Below are positions 11,721 through 24,200 of a DNA stretch of 64,000 nt, piece by piece. Positions within the stretch are counted from its first letter, which is position 1; every line of letters begins with the position of its first letter. A program made the position numbers and the translations under genes. This DNA comes from Chalara sp. BL73 (lineage: Eukaryota > Ascomycota > Leotiomycetes > Helotiales). The stretch spans positions 310,001 through 374,000 of the forward strand of contig CAKJVC010000148.1 of the NCBI GenBank assembly GCA_918026815.1, in the 5' to 3' direction. The notes under the pieces are model-generated. The model saw nothing but the letters and a program-made list of their open reading frames with translations. It did not search any database and was not told the DNA's origin.

Positions 11721-11745
11721 AGCATAGCATAGCATAGCATAGCAT
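11721..11745. repeat. (AGCAT)5 microsatellite upstream of the zinc-finger gene
   Basis: Five exact AGCAT units about 1 kb upstream of the zinc-finger gene's start codon. Confidence 0.9.
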
Positions 11746-12951
11746 GCATAATAGCTACCTCCCCCTAAGGAGATGAGAAAAGTCCCCCAGCATGATATTT
11801 CCTATATCTCCTAAAAGCGGATATTATTATGATATTTACAAGCTCACTTGTGCCACTGTGCCGGACACCTGGGTGTAACACCATTATGAGCACGAGTCAA
11901 GGGATAAACGAGGGGTAATTTTACTTTTGGTCCCGTTAAGTGTGCGATGTCGTGACGTCGAACTGGGGGGAAGGGGGGCATTTTTCATCTGTATGTTGGT
12001 CGCTGTAGGAGAACAGGAGGCAAGATATATTTATTTATCGCTACAGACTAGCGACCAGCTGCTGACCACAGCGCGCAGTTGGTGTTGTCTGAAAATAGAG
12101 AAGTCCTACAGAAGGGAATGGCTGTGAGGGTGTGTAGATGCCAGCGCATCATCCCCCATATGATCATTATCCATTCGAGCGAATCGACTGGTCGCGATCC
12201 AAGAACATGCTGTTAAGTATCCCACGAAAAAAAAAGGGCCGCATGTCCGCTGCCAAACAGCTGACTGAGCTGCTGACTGCAAGAATGATGGATGGGGCTA
12301 CCTCTTGTAAGAATACCCTAAGAGTATACTTACAGATTTACAGTAGTGCCGCTTCAGCAGGATGCGCGATATATCGGTATTTTGATCGCACAAGTGAACC
12401 AGAAAATGGCAAAAGCAAATGCACTAGCAACTCCGTATCACATATCACCGGCGCAATGATGATGATGATGATGAGAATCACACCATGAATCAAAGGAATT
12501 GGTGGATATCGAATTTCCTGTTGGGAGCTTCTAGTCAGGCTTCGGAACCGCTAATCTAAACACCACACACAGTAGAAGAGGGAGGTGCTCTACCCCTTTG
12601 CTATCCCTTACTTCCTTGTATTTCAAGTCATACTTTGCCCCTCTTGCGGCTGTGGCCGAGGGAAGCTGCCTGTGCTTGACCCCTCCAACTACGTCCAGCT
12701 CGCCATCAAGCCACGTGAAGGAGCGGGGAAGATAAAGAATGAGGTCGAGGTACAAGTAGGGTACTGGGAAACAACGCAGAAGGGCGGTCACGATACCTTC
12801 TCGCTTTTGACTTGGAATACCCTCTATTTTCCTTGTTGAGCGTAGAAAATGGGTTGAGCTTGCTGCTTGCTTACGCCTTGCAACTCACCGCTCATATCCA
12901 CGGAGTGTATCCACGATGTATGCAAAATCCAAGCTTCAGCTCAGAGAAGAA

Positions 12952-12970
12952 CCGCCGCCGCCGCCGCCGC
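12952..12970. repeat. (CCG)n microsatellite
   Basis: About six CCG units in intergenic DNA. Confidence 0.85.
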
Positions 12971-15900
12971 TTTTATGTCTCCCAGATAGCTGGTTGAGCC
13001 AAATTATGGATATTTCAACGCAACAAAGGAGCGATGGGTGTTTTGTAGGAGCACCTACTAGGCCTTTGGCAAAGATCATTATCATAGATAATGAGTATAA
13101 GTAACAGTGCTGCTTCATCTTTTGTGGCAGCCCCTATTTTATCAGTGCATACTGTATTGAGTCTCCGCCAACAAAGGTTCATCACTTTGATCACCATTCT
13201 CATGCACCATCCTGTTGATCCATGAAGCCAGGAACCACGAATGCCAGGTACAATACAGGCGGCTCCACCCACCGCGTGGGTTTTGGATTTTTAATTAGCT
13301 GCAAGCTAGGAAATCCAAATAGCTTCCCCGGTGCCCGTTTTATAGACCTATCCCGGTCCATACTCCATACATAACATATGTTCTGTTACCCCCTGCCCCG
13401 CTCAAAATAACAATGAACACGCACATGTCCGAGCTGATCCATTTTGAGATCCCAAATCCCCATGGTCAAAACAGGCACCTTCTTTTTGTCGGTGAAGCTG
13501 TGCGGAGCCTTCGTTTCGTGACCTGGCTGCATCTTGAACAATCCAAGTCCATGACGAAAAGCATTCCCCTGGAGAATGAGTCTACGCGGAAAGTACATGA
13601 TTCAGCCTCAAAGATTAACGAGCGCCCAGTGATCTCATATGGGAGTCTAGCGGGGTCGCTGTCAGGGGGCTGAGATTGGATTTGGGGATTTCTGTGCCCC
13701 TCATGGAAATGGTGGAAGGATATCAAACGCTCCCAACCGTCCATGAAGCCCCTGACGCCCGCATCTTCCGATATCTCATCCGGCAACCCCCTCCTTTCTT
13801 CCCTGCTATTTACCCACTTTGACGCCGTCCGAGACAATTCGGAATTAGATTCTGCTCTTGGTACTTAATCATGACCCTGATAGGTCTTTTTTTTTTTTTT
13901 TAAGGATTTCCGGAACATGAGACATGGCTTGACCATCTGTACGCTGGCAAAAGAAATGGATTTTCGCCAGGCCCGTTCCAGCGGAACCAGGAATATCGAA
14001 CCGTGACCCTCCGCCTCAGCATGTTTCAGCGGCTGCTATCCAATGGAATTACCAAGGAGCTAAGTACTACAATAGACACAACGGGATCCTCAAAAGTTCA
14101 AGGAGCCAGGAGACAAGACTCTGGGTCGAGTCGGAGAGGGCGAACGCGGATGCCATCCGCGAGCCACTTCTGGTACATTTCACATTTCTACACTATTTTA
14201 TGAAATCTCATATTTAACACTTGACACACATTAGATGGAAACCGCATAAAATATGAGTATGAGAAATCTAGACGCTGCTCATTCGCCGCAGCAGCTGGGC
14301 CAACGGCCCACCAGACAGTTTCTCAAAATACAGTGACCTCACTCGCTGTTGGAATGATGTTATGGTGGTGGCTCTTCAATAAAAGCCATGATGCTTGAGG
14401 ATGGCCCTATACCGTAGCAGTGACGGATCCTGGCAGAAGATGATAAGCCCATCCTCGAGCGCTTTCTCGATTCAATGAACTACCTACGTGGCGGGGTCGG
14501 TCTGTAGAATTGCTGTTGCTGTAGTCTTACGGAATAGAGTATCATATTTCTTCGAGATGCTTCTCCCAGCACCATCCGAAAATCCGTTTCATCAAGTTTT
14601 TCAGCTTTTCTCGTCTTTTCATCGATTGCAGACTCGGTTACTCTGGCGTCTTCTTGTTCTTCCTTGTCAAGCATATAAAAATCACGCTACAACCTAATCC
14701 ATTTCGTTCTTATCGATTCAGATCTGAAAAGGTAACTGAGTCGAAGCCTACCAGGGTTGGTCTGTTAGCATTTCTACCTTGCCACCGCGTCTCCAATGCA
14801 TGGACAGAGTTACCTTACACCGCCATGAGATCTGATAACCAAAGACCTGAGGCTTGATACAACATCGCACTGATGTGTTTGATGTGCTATGCTCCTGATT
14901 CTTAAAATGACGATTAGGCTGGGCCTAGGACGTATGGTTCCGTTGGCTGTCTTCGATAAATCATAAAATCTGCTCAAGAAGCAGAGGTACAAGCCGGTCC
15001 CAAGCACTTCTCCCCCTGCCGATGTACTATATAATCTATGCCACTCTGGTGCGGAATATGCCAAACCCTTAGATTCCGACATGTCAAATCTGTTAAGAAT
15101 ATGAAATTGATAGAGGGTATCACGTCGATAGAATACGGGTTGTAGTGCTTGTATTAGATATCATGTATCTATGTTGTAGACCTGTAAGATTTTCTCGCTC
15201 CTCTGCCTATTACATAAGCAAATTCCTGACCAAATCTGCGTTTAAATCACGTGATAATTATTCATGTCATATCCTTACATGTATGTTGCTTTGTTTTTTG
15301 ACAGTACATATATCTAGTCATATGGCACATTTCATAATAAGAGACGTTCAATGCTCAGGCCAGATCAATTCGTGTGTGGAATGCTGTCCTCGAGGCTCGG
15401 AAATCCTACATTAGTGGTTCACGAGAGGATGATCGCCATCGCTGTCGGTCGGGACGATTACGACTAGTAAGAAGCAGGCGTACCCTTAGATACGCCGCAC
15501 ACCAGATAGAATGTCCTAAAAGCTGCATGCCGAATTTCCTCTTTCAGTAGATTATACATAGTCCCTCCAGGTAAGAAAAACGGATCAGCAAATAGAGTAG
15601 AGGAGTGGCGTGGATCTCATGTAGGTAATATGGACAGGGAGACTTGGTCGCATTCTGGAAAAAGCATGCAGCTGCATCATACGAAAGTGTACCAAGGTGG
15701 GCTATCCCAACAGTCGTTCATCTCTTCAAAGCATAACGGGTAAAGCAAAACTCATGCTGAATACGATACATATGCCTCATTACCACTCATGTAGTGGCTT
15801 ACTTTAATGTGTGATTCCCTTTAGTCTTTCTCTAGCTTGGGAGCATCCCACCTTGGAGACACATCAAAGTAGATTTGGGTGGCCACAGAAGGCAGCTCCT

Positions 15901-17287
15901 TCGTCTCAGCAAGTAATGAGTTATAAGTAGATATTCCCGAACTCTCTGCATGCAGGTGCCATGCGTTTCCTGCACCACCGATAGAGCCTGTGGCTGATAT
16001 CATATGTTGACGAGAGGCTACAGGCATTCATGTATTGTTCGTCCACACAAATTTGTAAAAAGGGAACTGAGCAGCACCCAAGCCCTCACCTAGCGCTCTG
16101 ACAGTAAATTGCAGCCACCGTGTGCGATTGATTGAATAATGTGTCAGGATGTCTGTTGTAGGCGTTGTAGGGGAAGACTGTTCTTCCACCTGGTCCGGCT
16201 CGGGGCCCCTCCCAGATTTAACAAGTTAGAGCATCAGAAGCAAGATTCTAGATTCAACAACGATTGACCACACTTATTCTGCAAGACAACCTTGGCCCGT
16301 TCGGAAAGAAAGGTACTGTAGAGTTGCGTTATCTGTCATCTCAGATGTTTCCTAGCTGGTAAATCTAACTAAACCATGAGATAGTCCATAACCTTTGATT
16401 AAATTGACACTTTTGCTCCTAAACCATATTGTGAAAGAGCGCCACATCCTTTGTCCACAACTGCAGCTTTTCAGTAAAAAGGTACCTTCTAACGCTAATG
16501 ATGATGGTGATGATGGTGATGATGATGAAGTTGTTATTTGGCTGCGTTTCTATTGCTATCTGTGCAACGGTGATGCAAAGTTGCTATTTGTGTATGTAAC
16601 GACTGAGAGTCCGTATACGTCTACATCCCCACAACTTCCACCTAAAGATCGCTTCTAGGGCCTGGGCACACTTGCTCTTGAATCTTCCCACTTGCTACCC
16701 AGTGTCAACCATCAACGCCTTCTCCTTCTCCTAGCCGACATTGCGAAGGGAACTTGTTGATCAGCAATACTTGTGTGTATATTTACAACCCGAGAAAACT
16801 ATTTGATGAGCGTTTGGCCTCTTCCTCTCCCCATCAGTTGCGGTCGCACCCCCTCCTAGCACCAGTAAGGTTCTCGGTTTGCGAATGCAGACAGGCATTG
16901 GACGACCTGCTTGACGAAGTTTGAAACCTCTTCCTATCACCCCTCCTAAAGTCGATCGCCTACACTGCTTTCTCGAGAACGGAACACTCCATTATCACGG
17001 GCGGCTCCTCGACAAAACGTTGGCTTCCCATAGTGATACGCATTCCCAGTCGGTCAAAGAGGCTTTCAGAACTGCCTCCTGAGTGATCTGGCGAATCAGC
17101 ACATTCGATCCCATCTCATTTACCCGCTGCGACCTCAAGAAACAGCAACTTCGAGCCACTCACACTGCGAAACCTTCCAAATTCCCATCATCACAGGAAG
17201 CCGACCATATTTACCCCTCCACTGGAAGCACAGTACTCCTTGATATTGTCAATAAACTCACGAGCAATTACGACGACCACGCCACAC

Positions 17288-17314
17288 ATGAGAGACGGCT
17301 TGAACATGTCTTGA
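17288..17314 (+). promoter_or_regulatory. Possible upstream ORF of the CDC25-like gene
   Basis: An eight-codon ATG-to-TGA frame ends 36 bases before the CDC25-like start codon. It would be in the 5' leader if transcription starts upstream of 17288, which the sequence cannot show. Confidence 0.3.
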
Positions 17315-17350
17315 ACAGACCACGCAGGACCATTCTGACTCGACGACGCG

Positions 17351-20300
17351 ATGCTTATGACAATCCGCAGTAACGGCATATTTCCTGACGAAAATAACAC
17401 GCAATCTTTCAACAACTACACGACCAAGTCAGGTCAGGTTGCCGAGACCGTAGTCCAATACTCCGAAGAGGCTCCGCAAACAGCGTCGCCAAACCGTTTC
17501 AATACCAAGAACAGTTCGCCTTTAAAGAATACGACTCCAGCACATACTAGACCGCGAGCCGCAAGCGTGGCAAACCACAAATCATCGCCACTAATGAATG
17601 GCCTGCTAGGGAACGCGCCGCAGCCGGTGATGTATGTGCGGGCGCTCTATGACTATGAGGCTGATGACCGTACGAGTTTGAGTTTTCATGAAGGAGATGT
17701 TATACAAGTAATCACACAATTGGAGAGTGGGTGGTGGGATGGAGTTATAAATGGTGTCCGAGGATGGTTTCCCAGCAACTATTGCCAAGTGATATCGAGC
17801 CCGGAAGACGCATTAGAGAGCAGGCCAAATGGAACAGTTCTGGACGTAGAGGCAGAAGATGGGGATGAGGAGGATGAAGACGTAGAGGAATTCGAAGATC
17901 AGTACGAGGATGATGTCGATTCCAACGGTGATACATCAACAGCACTGCCAATGGAAGGGACAAATGACAATGAAAGAACGAGAGCCGATTTCTGGATTCC
18001 ACAAGCTACGTCTGACGGAAGGCTCTTCTATTTCAACACAGAAACTGGAGAAAGTAGCATGGAGTTACCATTAGAGTCCCCATCGTCTGCATCGGAGAAT
18101 GGCCCACGAAACCGCATGAATGTTAATATTCCAGAGAAGACTAGGCCACCGCCGGAAATGATGGCTCGAGGCTATGTACAAGATGAGGAGGATGAGTCTG
18201 ATGGAAATTCTGCCTCTGAAATGGACGGAGAGTCCATTATGCTTGCCTCAAGGAGTTCATATGTCGTAAGTGAACTTTTGTTATTACTTTATGTATTTCT
18301 GATCCATCGTATAGCAACGCAAAAGGCGGTCACGCCTGTCAGATGGCGTGTCTCCTGCAACTTCTATTGATTCGCTCAACAAGGGAATGTCTCCAATAAC
18401 ACGGTCTCGAACCGATCCTTTCACGAATCCGAACATGTCTATGGGATCTTCAATTCCAGATATCGGGGCATCTGCTACCTCATTCACCAACCCCGCACAA
18501 GGATCCCAACATGCAACAACCCTACCTCGATCATTCTTTGACGATGGCGTAGCTGCACCTTTGACATGGGCTAGACTTATCGCCAACATGAAGAAAGCTG
18601 TGGATCGTTATCGAGATGCCATACATAACAACGAGCGTTCCGAGTATGTACGTAGGGCTGAAGATATATCAGATCATCTTCGATTGCTTTTGGCGGCTGG
18701 CTCTGGGACAACGGATAACCACTCTGGTCAGCCATCTATCATTTCTACCAACAAAGCTTTATACCCTCATTTCCGGGACATGATGTCAAAATTCTCGAAA
18801 CTTGTGATATCGTCACATATCGCAGCGGCAGACTGGCCAAACGCAGAATCATATCAAAAGTGCTTGCAGGAAGCAGAGGGGGTCCTATCTGGAGTGTACA
18901 GCTATGTTGAAGTCGCAAGATCACAGCGAGGCGAAGAAATCCCTCGCTTACTACCTGGATTCGTCCTTGGAAGCACTATCGGTGGCAGTTGGCAAAACAA
19001 TGGACTTGGTTCTCGTGATCCCATGACATCTAATTTCTTAGACGAAGATGAAAGCCTCGTCGAGCCGTCTGCGACACTGGATTACAAATTAATGGAGAGA
19101 CTTGAGGATCTAAAGAAAATGCTTGTAGCGAGCCTCAGAAAATTGGAAGAGCATCTTGTGGTGACAGAGAAAATCATCACCCCTTACCGCCATGAACTGA
19201 TTGGCAACAATGTCTGCACGGGAGCCCGTAAGGTGTTAGAGATGTTCAAGCCTTGGGTTTCAGCAGTCGAATCGATAAATCTGTCCGTATTGGGAAATGC
19301 GTTCCAGAATCCTCAGCTGGGTGACTTTGCTAACTATAAACAAACCTTATATGATAATATGTCGGATTTGGTGCTGGGTTGCCAAGCAGTCGCGGGGCCG
19401 CTTGGTGACGAATGGGCAGAAGTGCGAGGCGAATCACTCGAGGCGAGATTGAATTATGTACGTCAATGTGCAAAGAGTCTAGAAACAACATCACAACACA
19501 TTGGCTTCTCTCTGCAGCTGCTGGAAGAGCAAGTGCAAATGCAGCTGAAGCAACAAGGCGCTCAGCCATTGCCGGTGCGCGAGGACAGTCGACCACAAAG
19601 AGATAGGAGGGGTGATAGCATGCCATATGAAAGACCCCACCAAAGAACTGATTCACGAGCAAACAATGTTATCTTGCGACCAGGGCTAGGAGGACTTGGC
19701 CAATCGCAATCATATTCTGAAGGAGACCCAACGGCCAACTATCGTAAGGGAGAGAACTCGAAAGTCAGGAAGTTCTTCGGAGAGGAGCCTCGAGGAGCGC
19801 AACAGGATGAACCTGACTGCCTGAGACTTGATCATGAAAATGACATATCTTATGATATGAAGGTGCAGCCTCCGCAGCTAAAGGGTGGAACACTTATTGC
19901 CCTCGTCGAACAGCTAACTCGTCACGACAAATTGGATTCAAGCTTCAACGGCACCTTCTTATTGACATACCGCTCATTTACAACTGCACGAGAATTATTT
20001 GATATGTTAGTACGGCGTTTTCAGATCCAGCCTCCGGAGGGTATGGCCAATAGTGACTACGACATCTGGCGAGATCGTAAGCAAAAACCCATCCGCTTTC
20101 GTGTTGTCAACATCCTTAAAAGCTGGTTCGACAATTTCTGGATGGAAGATCAAAGTGATGAAACGAAAGCACTTATCCGTGACGTTTACACGTTTGCAAG
20201 AGATACCGTCAAGACTACTGAAACTCCCGGCTCTGGCCCCCTGATGTCTATTCTGGAACAAAGGTTACGTGGGCAATTAGATACAACAGCGAAACGACTC

Positions 20301-21269
20301 GTTCTAACCGCCAATACAAACACACCGCCACCGATAATGCCCAAGAACATGAAAAAGCTCAAGTTTCTAGACATCGATTATGTTGAGTTTGCGCGACAGC
20401 TCACAATAGTCGAGTCCAAACTATACGGAAAGATCAAGCCTACGGAATGCTTGAATAAGACCTGGCAAAAGAAAGTAGGGGAGAACGACCCAGAGCCGGC
20501 GCCGAATGTTAAAGCTTTGATCCTCCATTCGAATCAACTAACCAACTGGGTGGCGGAGATGATTTTGACGCAAATGGATGTCAAGAAGCGAGTTGTCGTC
20601 ATCAAGCATTTTGTCTCAGTGGCTAATGTAAGTCTCATCCGGCTACTTTGATGTTCGTATGCTAAATAAAGCAGAAATGCCGAGAATTCAACAACTTTTC
20701 GACGCTCACCTCCATTATCTCTGCACTTGGCACTGCACCCATCCATCGCTTGAAGCGTACATGGGATCAAGTACCTCAAAAAACGCTCGGGGTCTTGGAA
20801 AGCATGCGCGCATTGATGGGCAGTACAAAGAATTTTGGTGACTACAGGGAAAAGCTACATCTTGCCAATCCACCTTGTATACCATTTTTCGGTAAGTTCA
20901 AAATTCTTATTGTGGTATCCTAGCTCTGATATAGGTCTAGGTGTCTATCTTACGGATCTTACTTTCATTGAAGATGGGATACCATCCATCATTAAAAAAT
21001 CCGCGTTAATCAATTTTGCCAAACGTGCCAAGACGGCTGAAGTCATTCGTGACATCCAACAATATCAAAATGTACCATACTCGTTCCAGCCCGTTCAAGA
21101 GCTTCAAGAGTACATATTAAGCAATATGCAAGCGGCCGGGGATGTACATGAGATGTATGAGAAAAGTCTTGCGGTAGAACCCCGTGAGCGAGAGGATGAG
21201 AAGATAGTGAGGTATGTTAGACTGGACACTGTGTCGCCGTACGGTGGCGTCATAAGTTTCGTTTCATAA
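17351..21269 (+). CDS. CDC25: CDC25-type Ras guanine nucleotide exchange factor
   Basis: Activates Ras by GDP release, feeding cAMP/PKA signalling in fungi. Exons are 17351-18265, 18315-20627, 20675-20891 and 20935-21269 (1259 residues), all with GT-AG introns of 43-49 bp. There is an SH3 domain at about 95-148 (ALYDYEADD, GWWDG, GWFPSNY). A WW-like segment lies near 218-250 (WIPQATSDGRLFYFN), then helical linker sequence. A RasGEF_N domain lies at about 815-945 (GGTLIALVEQLT, FLLTYRSF), and the catalytic CDC25 domain from about 990 (FLDIDYVEFARQLT, NQLTNWVAEMIL, NFSTLTSIISAL, PFFGLGVYLTDLTF). The start is the first ATG in frame. The C-terminus is uncertain: a GTATGT at the EKIVR codons could be a further donor, and the reading taken here runs to TAA 21267-21269. 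Confidence 0.92.
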
Positions 21270-24200
21270 AAAAGCCGTGGGCAAATAAAAACGATCTATA
21301 CAGCCATCCTTCCACAGAGTTTCTAGAATAGGGAAACAAGAAATGTGCTAACCCATTTGGTGGGTTTGTAGGGTTCTCGCGGAATCCGGCTTTCTATGAT
21401 CAACAAAGCCTCTGCCACACAGCACAAAGCTGAAACGGCCACACAACGGTTTCTAACAACAATCTCATGTCTTATGACGGCACGATGCATATAAATTCCA
21501 GCCATCTTTTCATCCACCTATCCCGGTACAATACAGTCATCCTCATCCCACCTTCACCACCATATAAATACAGTCGCCAGCCACCAACATCAGATATTTC
21601 TCCAATTTTGCAGAAATTTCCGAATACCCGCATAACATACAAACTATATAGAGAGGCTGATAAAACTATTTAGTGTCAGCTATTCACGAGCAGCATGCAT
21701 TCCCATTCCGTTCAATGGAAAAAGACGGGAAGGAGCTTTACCTGAGATGGAATCATGGCAGAATGGCCCATTGTTAACCTTCTCGAAGAAACATAGCTCC
21801 AGGTTTTAAATCAGGATTTAGCACAGGCTCAATGAAGGAATTTAATTTCAGAGTTAGCTACACATAGCTACAATATCTCGCATATTCGAGGAATCTGCCA
21901 TTTTTTGCGCCATGATCCACCTTCTAACATGTTCTAAAATGTGTTTTGCGTGTATGTATCTCGGTGTGGCGGTTGCGAAGCTTCCACAAGTCATGTGCGG
22001 CAAGGCAGCGAATAGAACCGCATTCTCAAGCCCTACCCCATCCCCCGTTTTCCCTTGTCGTAACCTTCCTCCGAGTATATCGAGGACCTCCAGCCTTTAC
22101 GGATCTGCGGAGGATTTGAGCCGGGGTTGTGACTCTGAGTATGTAAGGTTGATTACAGGCCAATTAATAGGAGCAGGGTATAGTTTCTGGGACCATGCAC
22201 TACGGGTCATAGGATCGTGGAGACGGCTTCTAAAAAGTGATGATACCACCACGGTCTTAGTCGATTGTGAATTGGGCGATCCATCTGCACTCCCGCTTTC
22301 CCATTAAGCTCGAACAACGCCAATTAGAAATCCGGAAAGTGCACAAGGAGCAAAAGAATGTGGGTTTTTGGGGAGACCGTATCGGCTGAATTAGGTAGAC
22401 GGTGTTTGCGGGGAACTGCAACCTTTCCCAGCCTTCTTCATAGGGTTTCACAGTAAGTGGTGATGATAGCAGGGCTAATATTGGAGTGCATTTCGTCTCC
22501 AGAGTTTGATTGTGGCCAAGCAATGCTTCTGCGAAAGCTCTCGATTTGGGATGAACGGGGACAGGAAGGGCGCTCTAAATGTGAATGGTGCTAGACCTTT
22601 TGGAGGGGAAGATCCGGAATATCATGCAAACAGACAGGGCAACTGTTAGAGCTTGAAGGGAGGGCTACGCAAGGTGCATGTTGGAATTAGGGACGAAAGG
22701 GGTCCGTCGTGCTTCATGAACGCTTCATTTCCAAATGTTCTTGGTTAGATCACGTGAGTATATGGAATGAGAATTTGGTGAGGTAACGAAAAGATAACCA
22801 CATGGTAAGCTCCAACAATGGTTTATGTTGGAATTTACAAAGAGCGTGGCAGCTGTGCTATGTATATACTGGCTGCAGTAGGACAAGACGACACAAACGA
22901 TACAGCTAAAGCATGCAAGCTAGAAACCTTGATCACACCTGCACTCTTGTTGGCAGACCAACTCTGAGCCTGTGGTGGCAGGCAGAACAATTTTGCCTCA
23001 GATCGCATACAGGTGCAAACCAAGATATCTATACACGGCTTACTCCGGTTAATGGTGCTTCATCGTTATACGGCAATATGTTTTAGGGTTCGAGCTGCGA
23101 TTCGTAGAGCCCCTCCTCGTAGGCGCGTATTCAAGTGTAACATTCTAGCACAATACTATCCCGTAAGAATCCATGCTACATCGTGTTTCTCGTCACCTGG
23201 AACTTCATCTGATTCGTTACTTCCTACAGAACCCCATCGGAGATTGGAAACTCCGGGTACCTCCGCTCTCCAGCTGGTGTGGCAAAGCAGAATAGCCGGC
23301 GGATCGTGAGGCGGGCTGTCTGTCAAATTCCTAGTGAACACATCATTCGCCCAAATATTGGAGATTACACCAAATGAATAGCCCACGAGAGACACCACGG
23401 GCGTCGCACTCTCCCTTGCATTGGTGATACCTTTAGTATTGAAATAAGTATTTTCCAATCTCCTTGGTTGGACTGGCCGAAGCATCACTCGATAGTTTTA
23501 GAGTGGCCAATGGTATATGAAAGGTTCGCAGGACACTTTTCAACAAGGCCAAATGCATGGAGGAACCACTGCAATGAATGCTGTAGTTCGTCCTATCGAA
23601 ACCCCGCATTGGAATAATTTGAAATATTTCTCCCTAGAGCCCTGGGCCTACATCATACTACTAAGAACTACGTCGACAGCTGAGGTCCAAACATGGGCAT
23701 CGTCGATCATATTTAGTTGCGCAGCATCCCCAATAACTGCTTCTTGTTGGATCTTCTTGTCACTAGTAATTCGCCTTTCTAGCGGGAACAAGTCATGCCA
23801 TCAACTCTGCTTTAGGTTATTTCCGTAAAAAATAATATTTTCTGATAAGAATATACTAGCCCCGAAAATATCTCCATAAATACCATAGTACGATTGGCTC
23901 CTGATATAACTCACCATATTGTTATTGGCAATGTAGCCTTTCCGTTTGGATAGAGCCATCTTGCGTCCTAAACCTCTTCTCGTCACAGATAGTTACTAAC
24001 GATGACGGGCTCGCATCCCTTACGCTTGTTTTCCCGTACATGAAAGTGGGGTTACCTAGACGCCAGAGTGGGAAGTTCTCTGAGCAAAGGCAATATGTGG
24101 TTGACAAGGTACGCACATGTGCTAGCTTGTCCTGTAAACGTGATTGCGTTCTTCTACGGTGAACATGGCATCAGTATATCGTAACCTATTGTATAAGCAT

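Larger units (their letters stand above)
10688..17350. other. Gene-poor interval between two divergently read genes
   Basis: About 6.6 kb between the start of the minus-strand zinc-finger gene and the plus-strand CDC25-like gene. It contains simple repeats: G14 at 11477-11490, (GAT)n near 12455-12475, (CCG)n at 12952-12970, T15 at 13887-13901 and (GATGGT/GAT)n near 16497-16530. No reading frame shows a recognisable domain. It may hold long 5' UTRs and regulatory DNA of both genes. Confidence 0.55.

Noticed and set aside
13466..13837. 123-codon minus-strand frame
   Set aside because: Opposed by another open frame on the plus strand, no recognisable domain, no introns or neighbours supporting it.
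10900..14010. GGTTCGA-like boxes (10.9 kb and 14.0 kb) as possible tRNA genes
   Set aside because: No A-box at the right distance and no cloverleaf could be drawn.
17083..17373. 96-codon frame overlapping the CDC25-like start
   Set aside because: It has no ATG start, no domain, and overlaps the real start in another frame; it is leader sequence.
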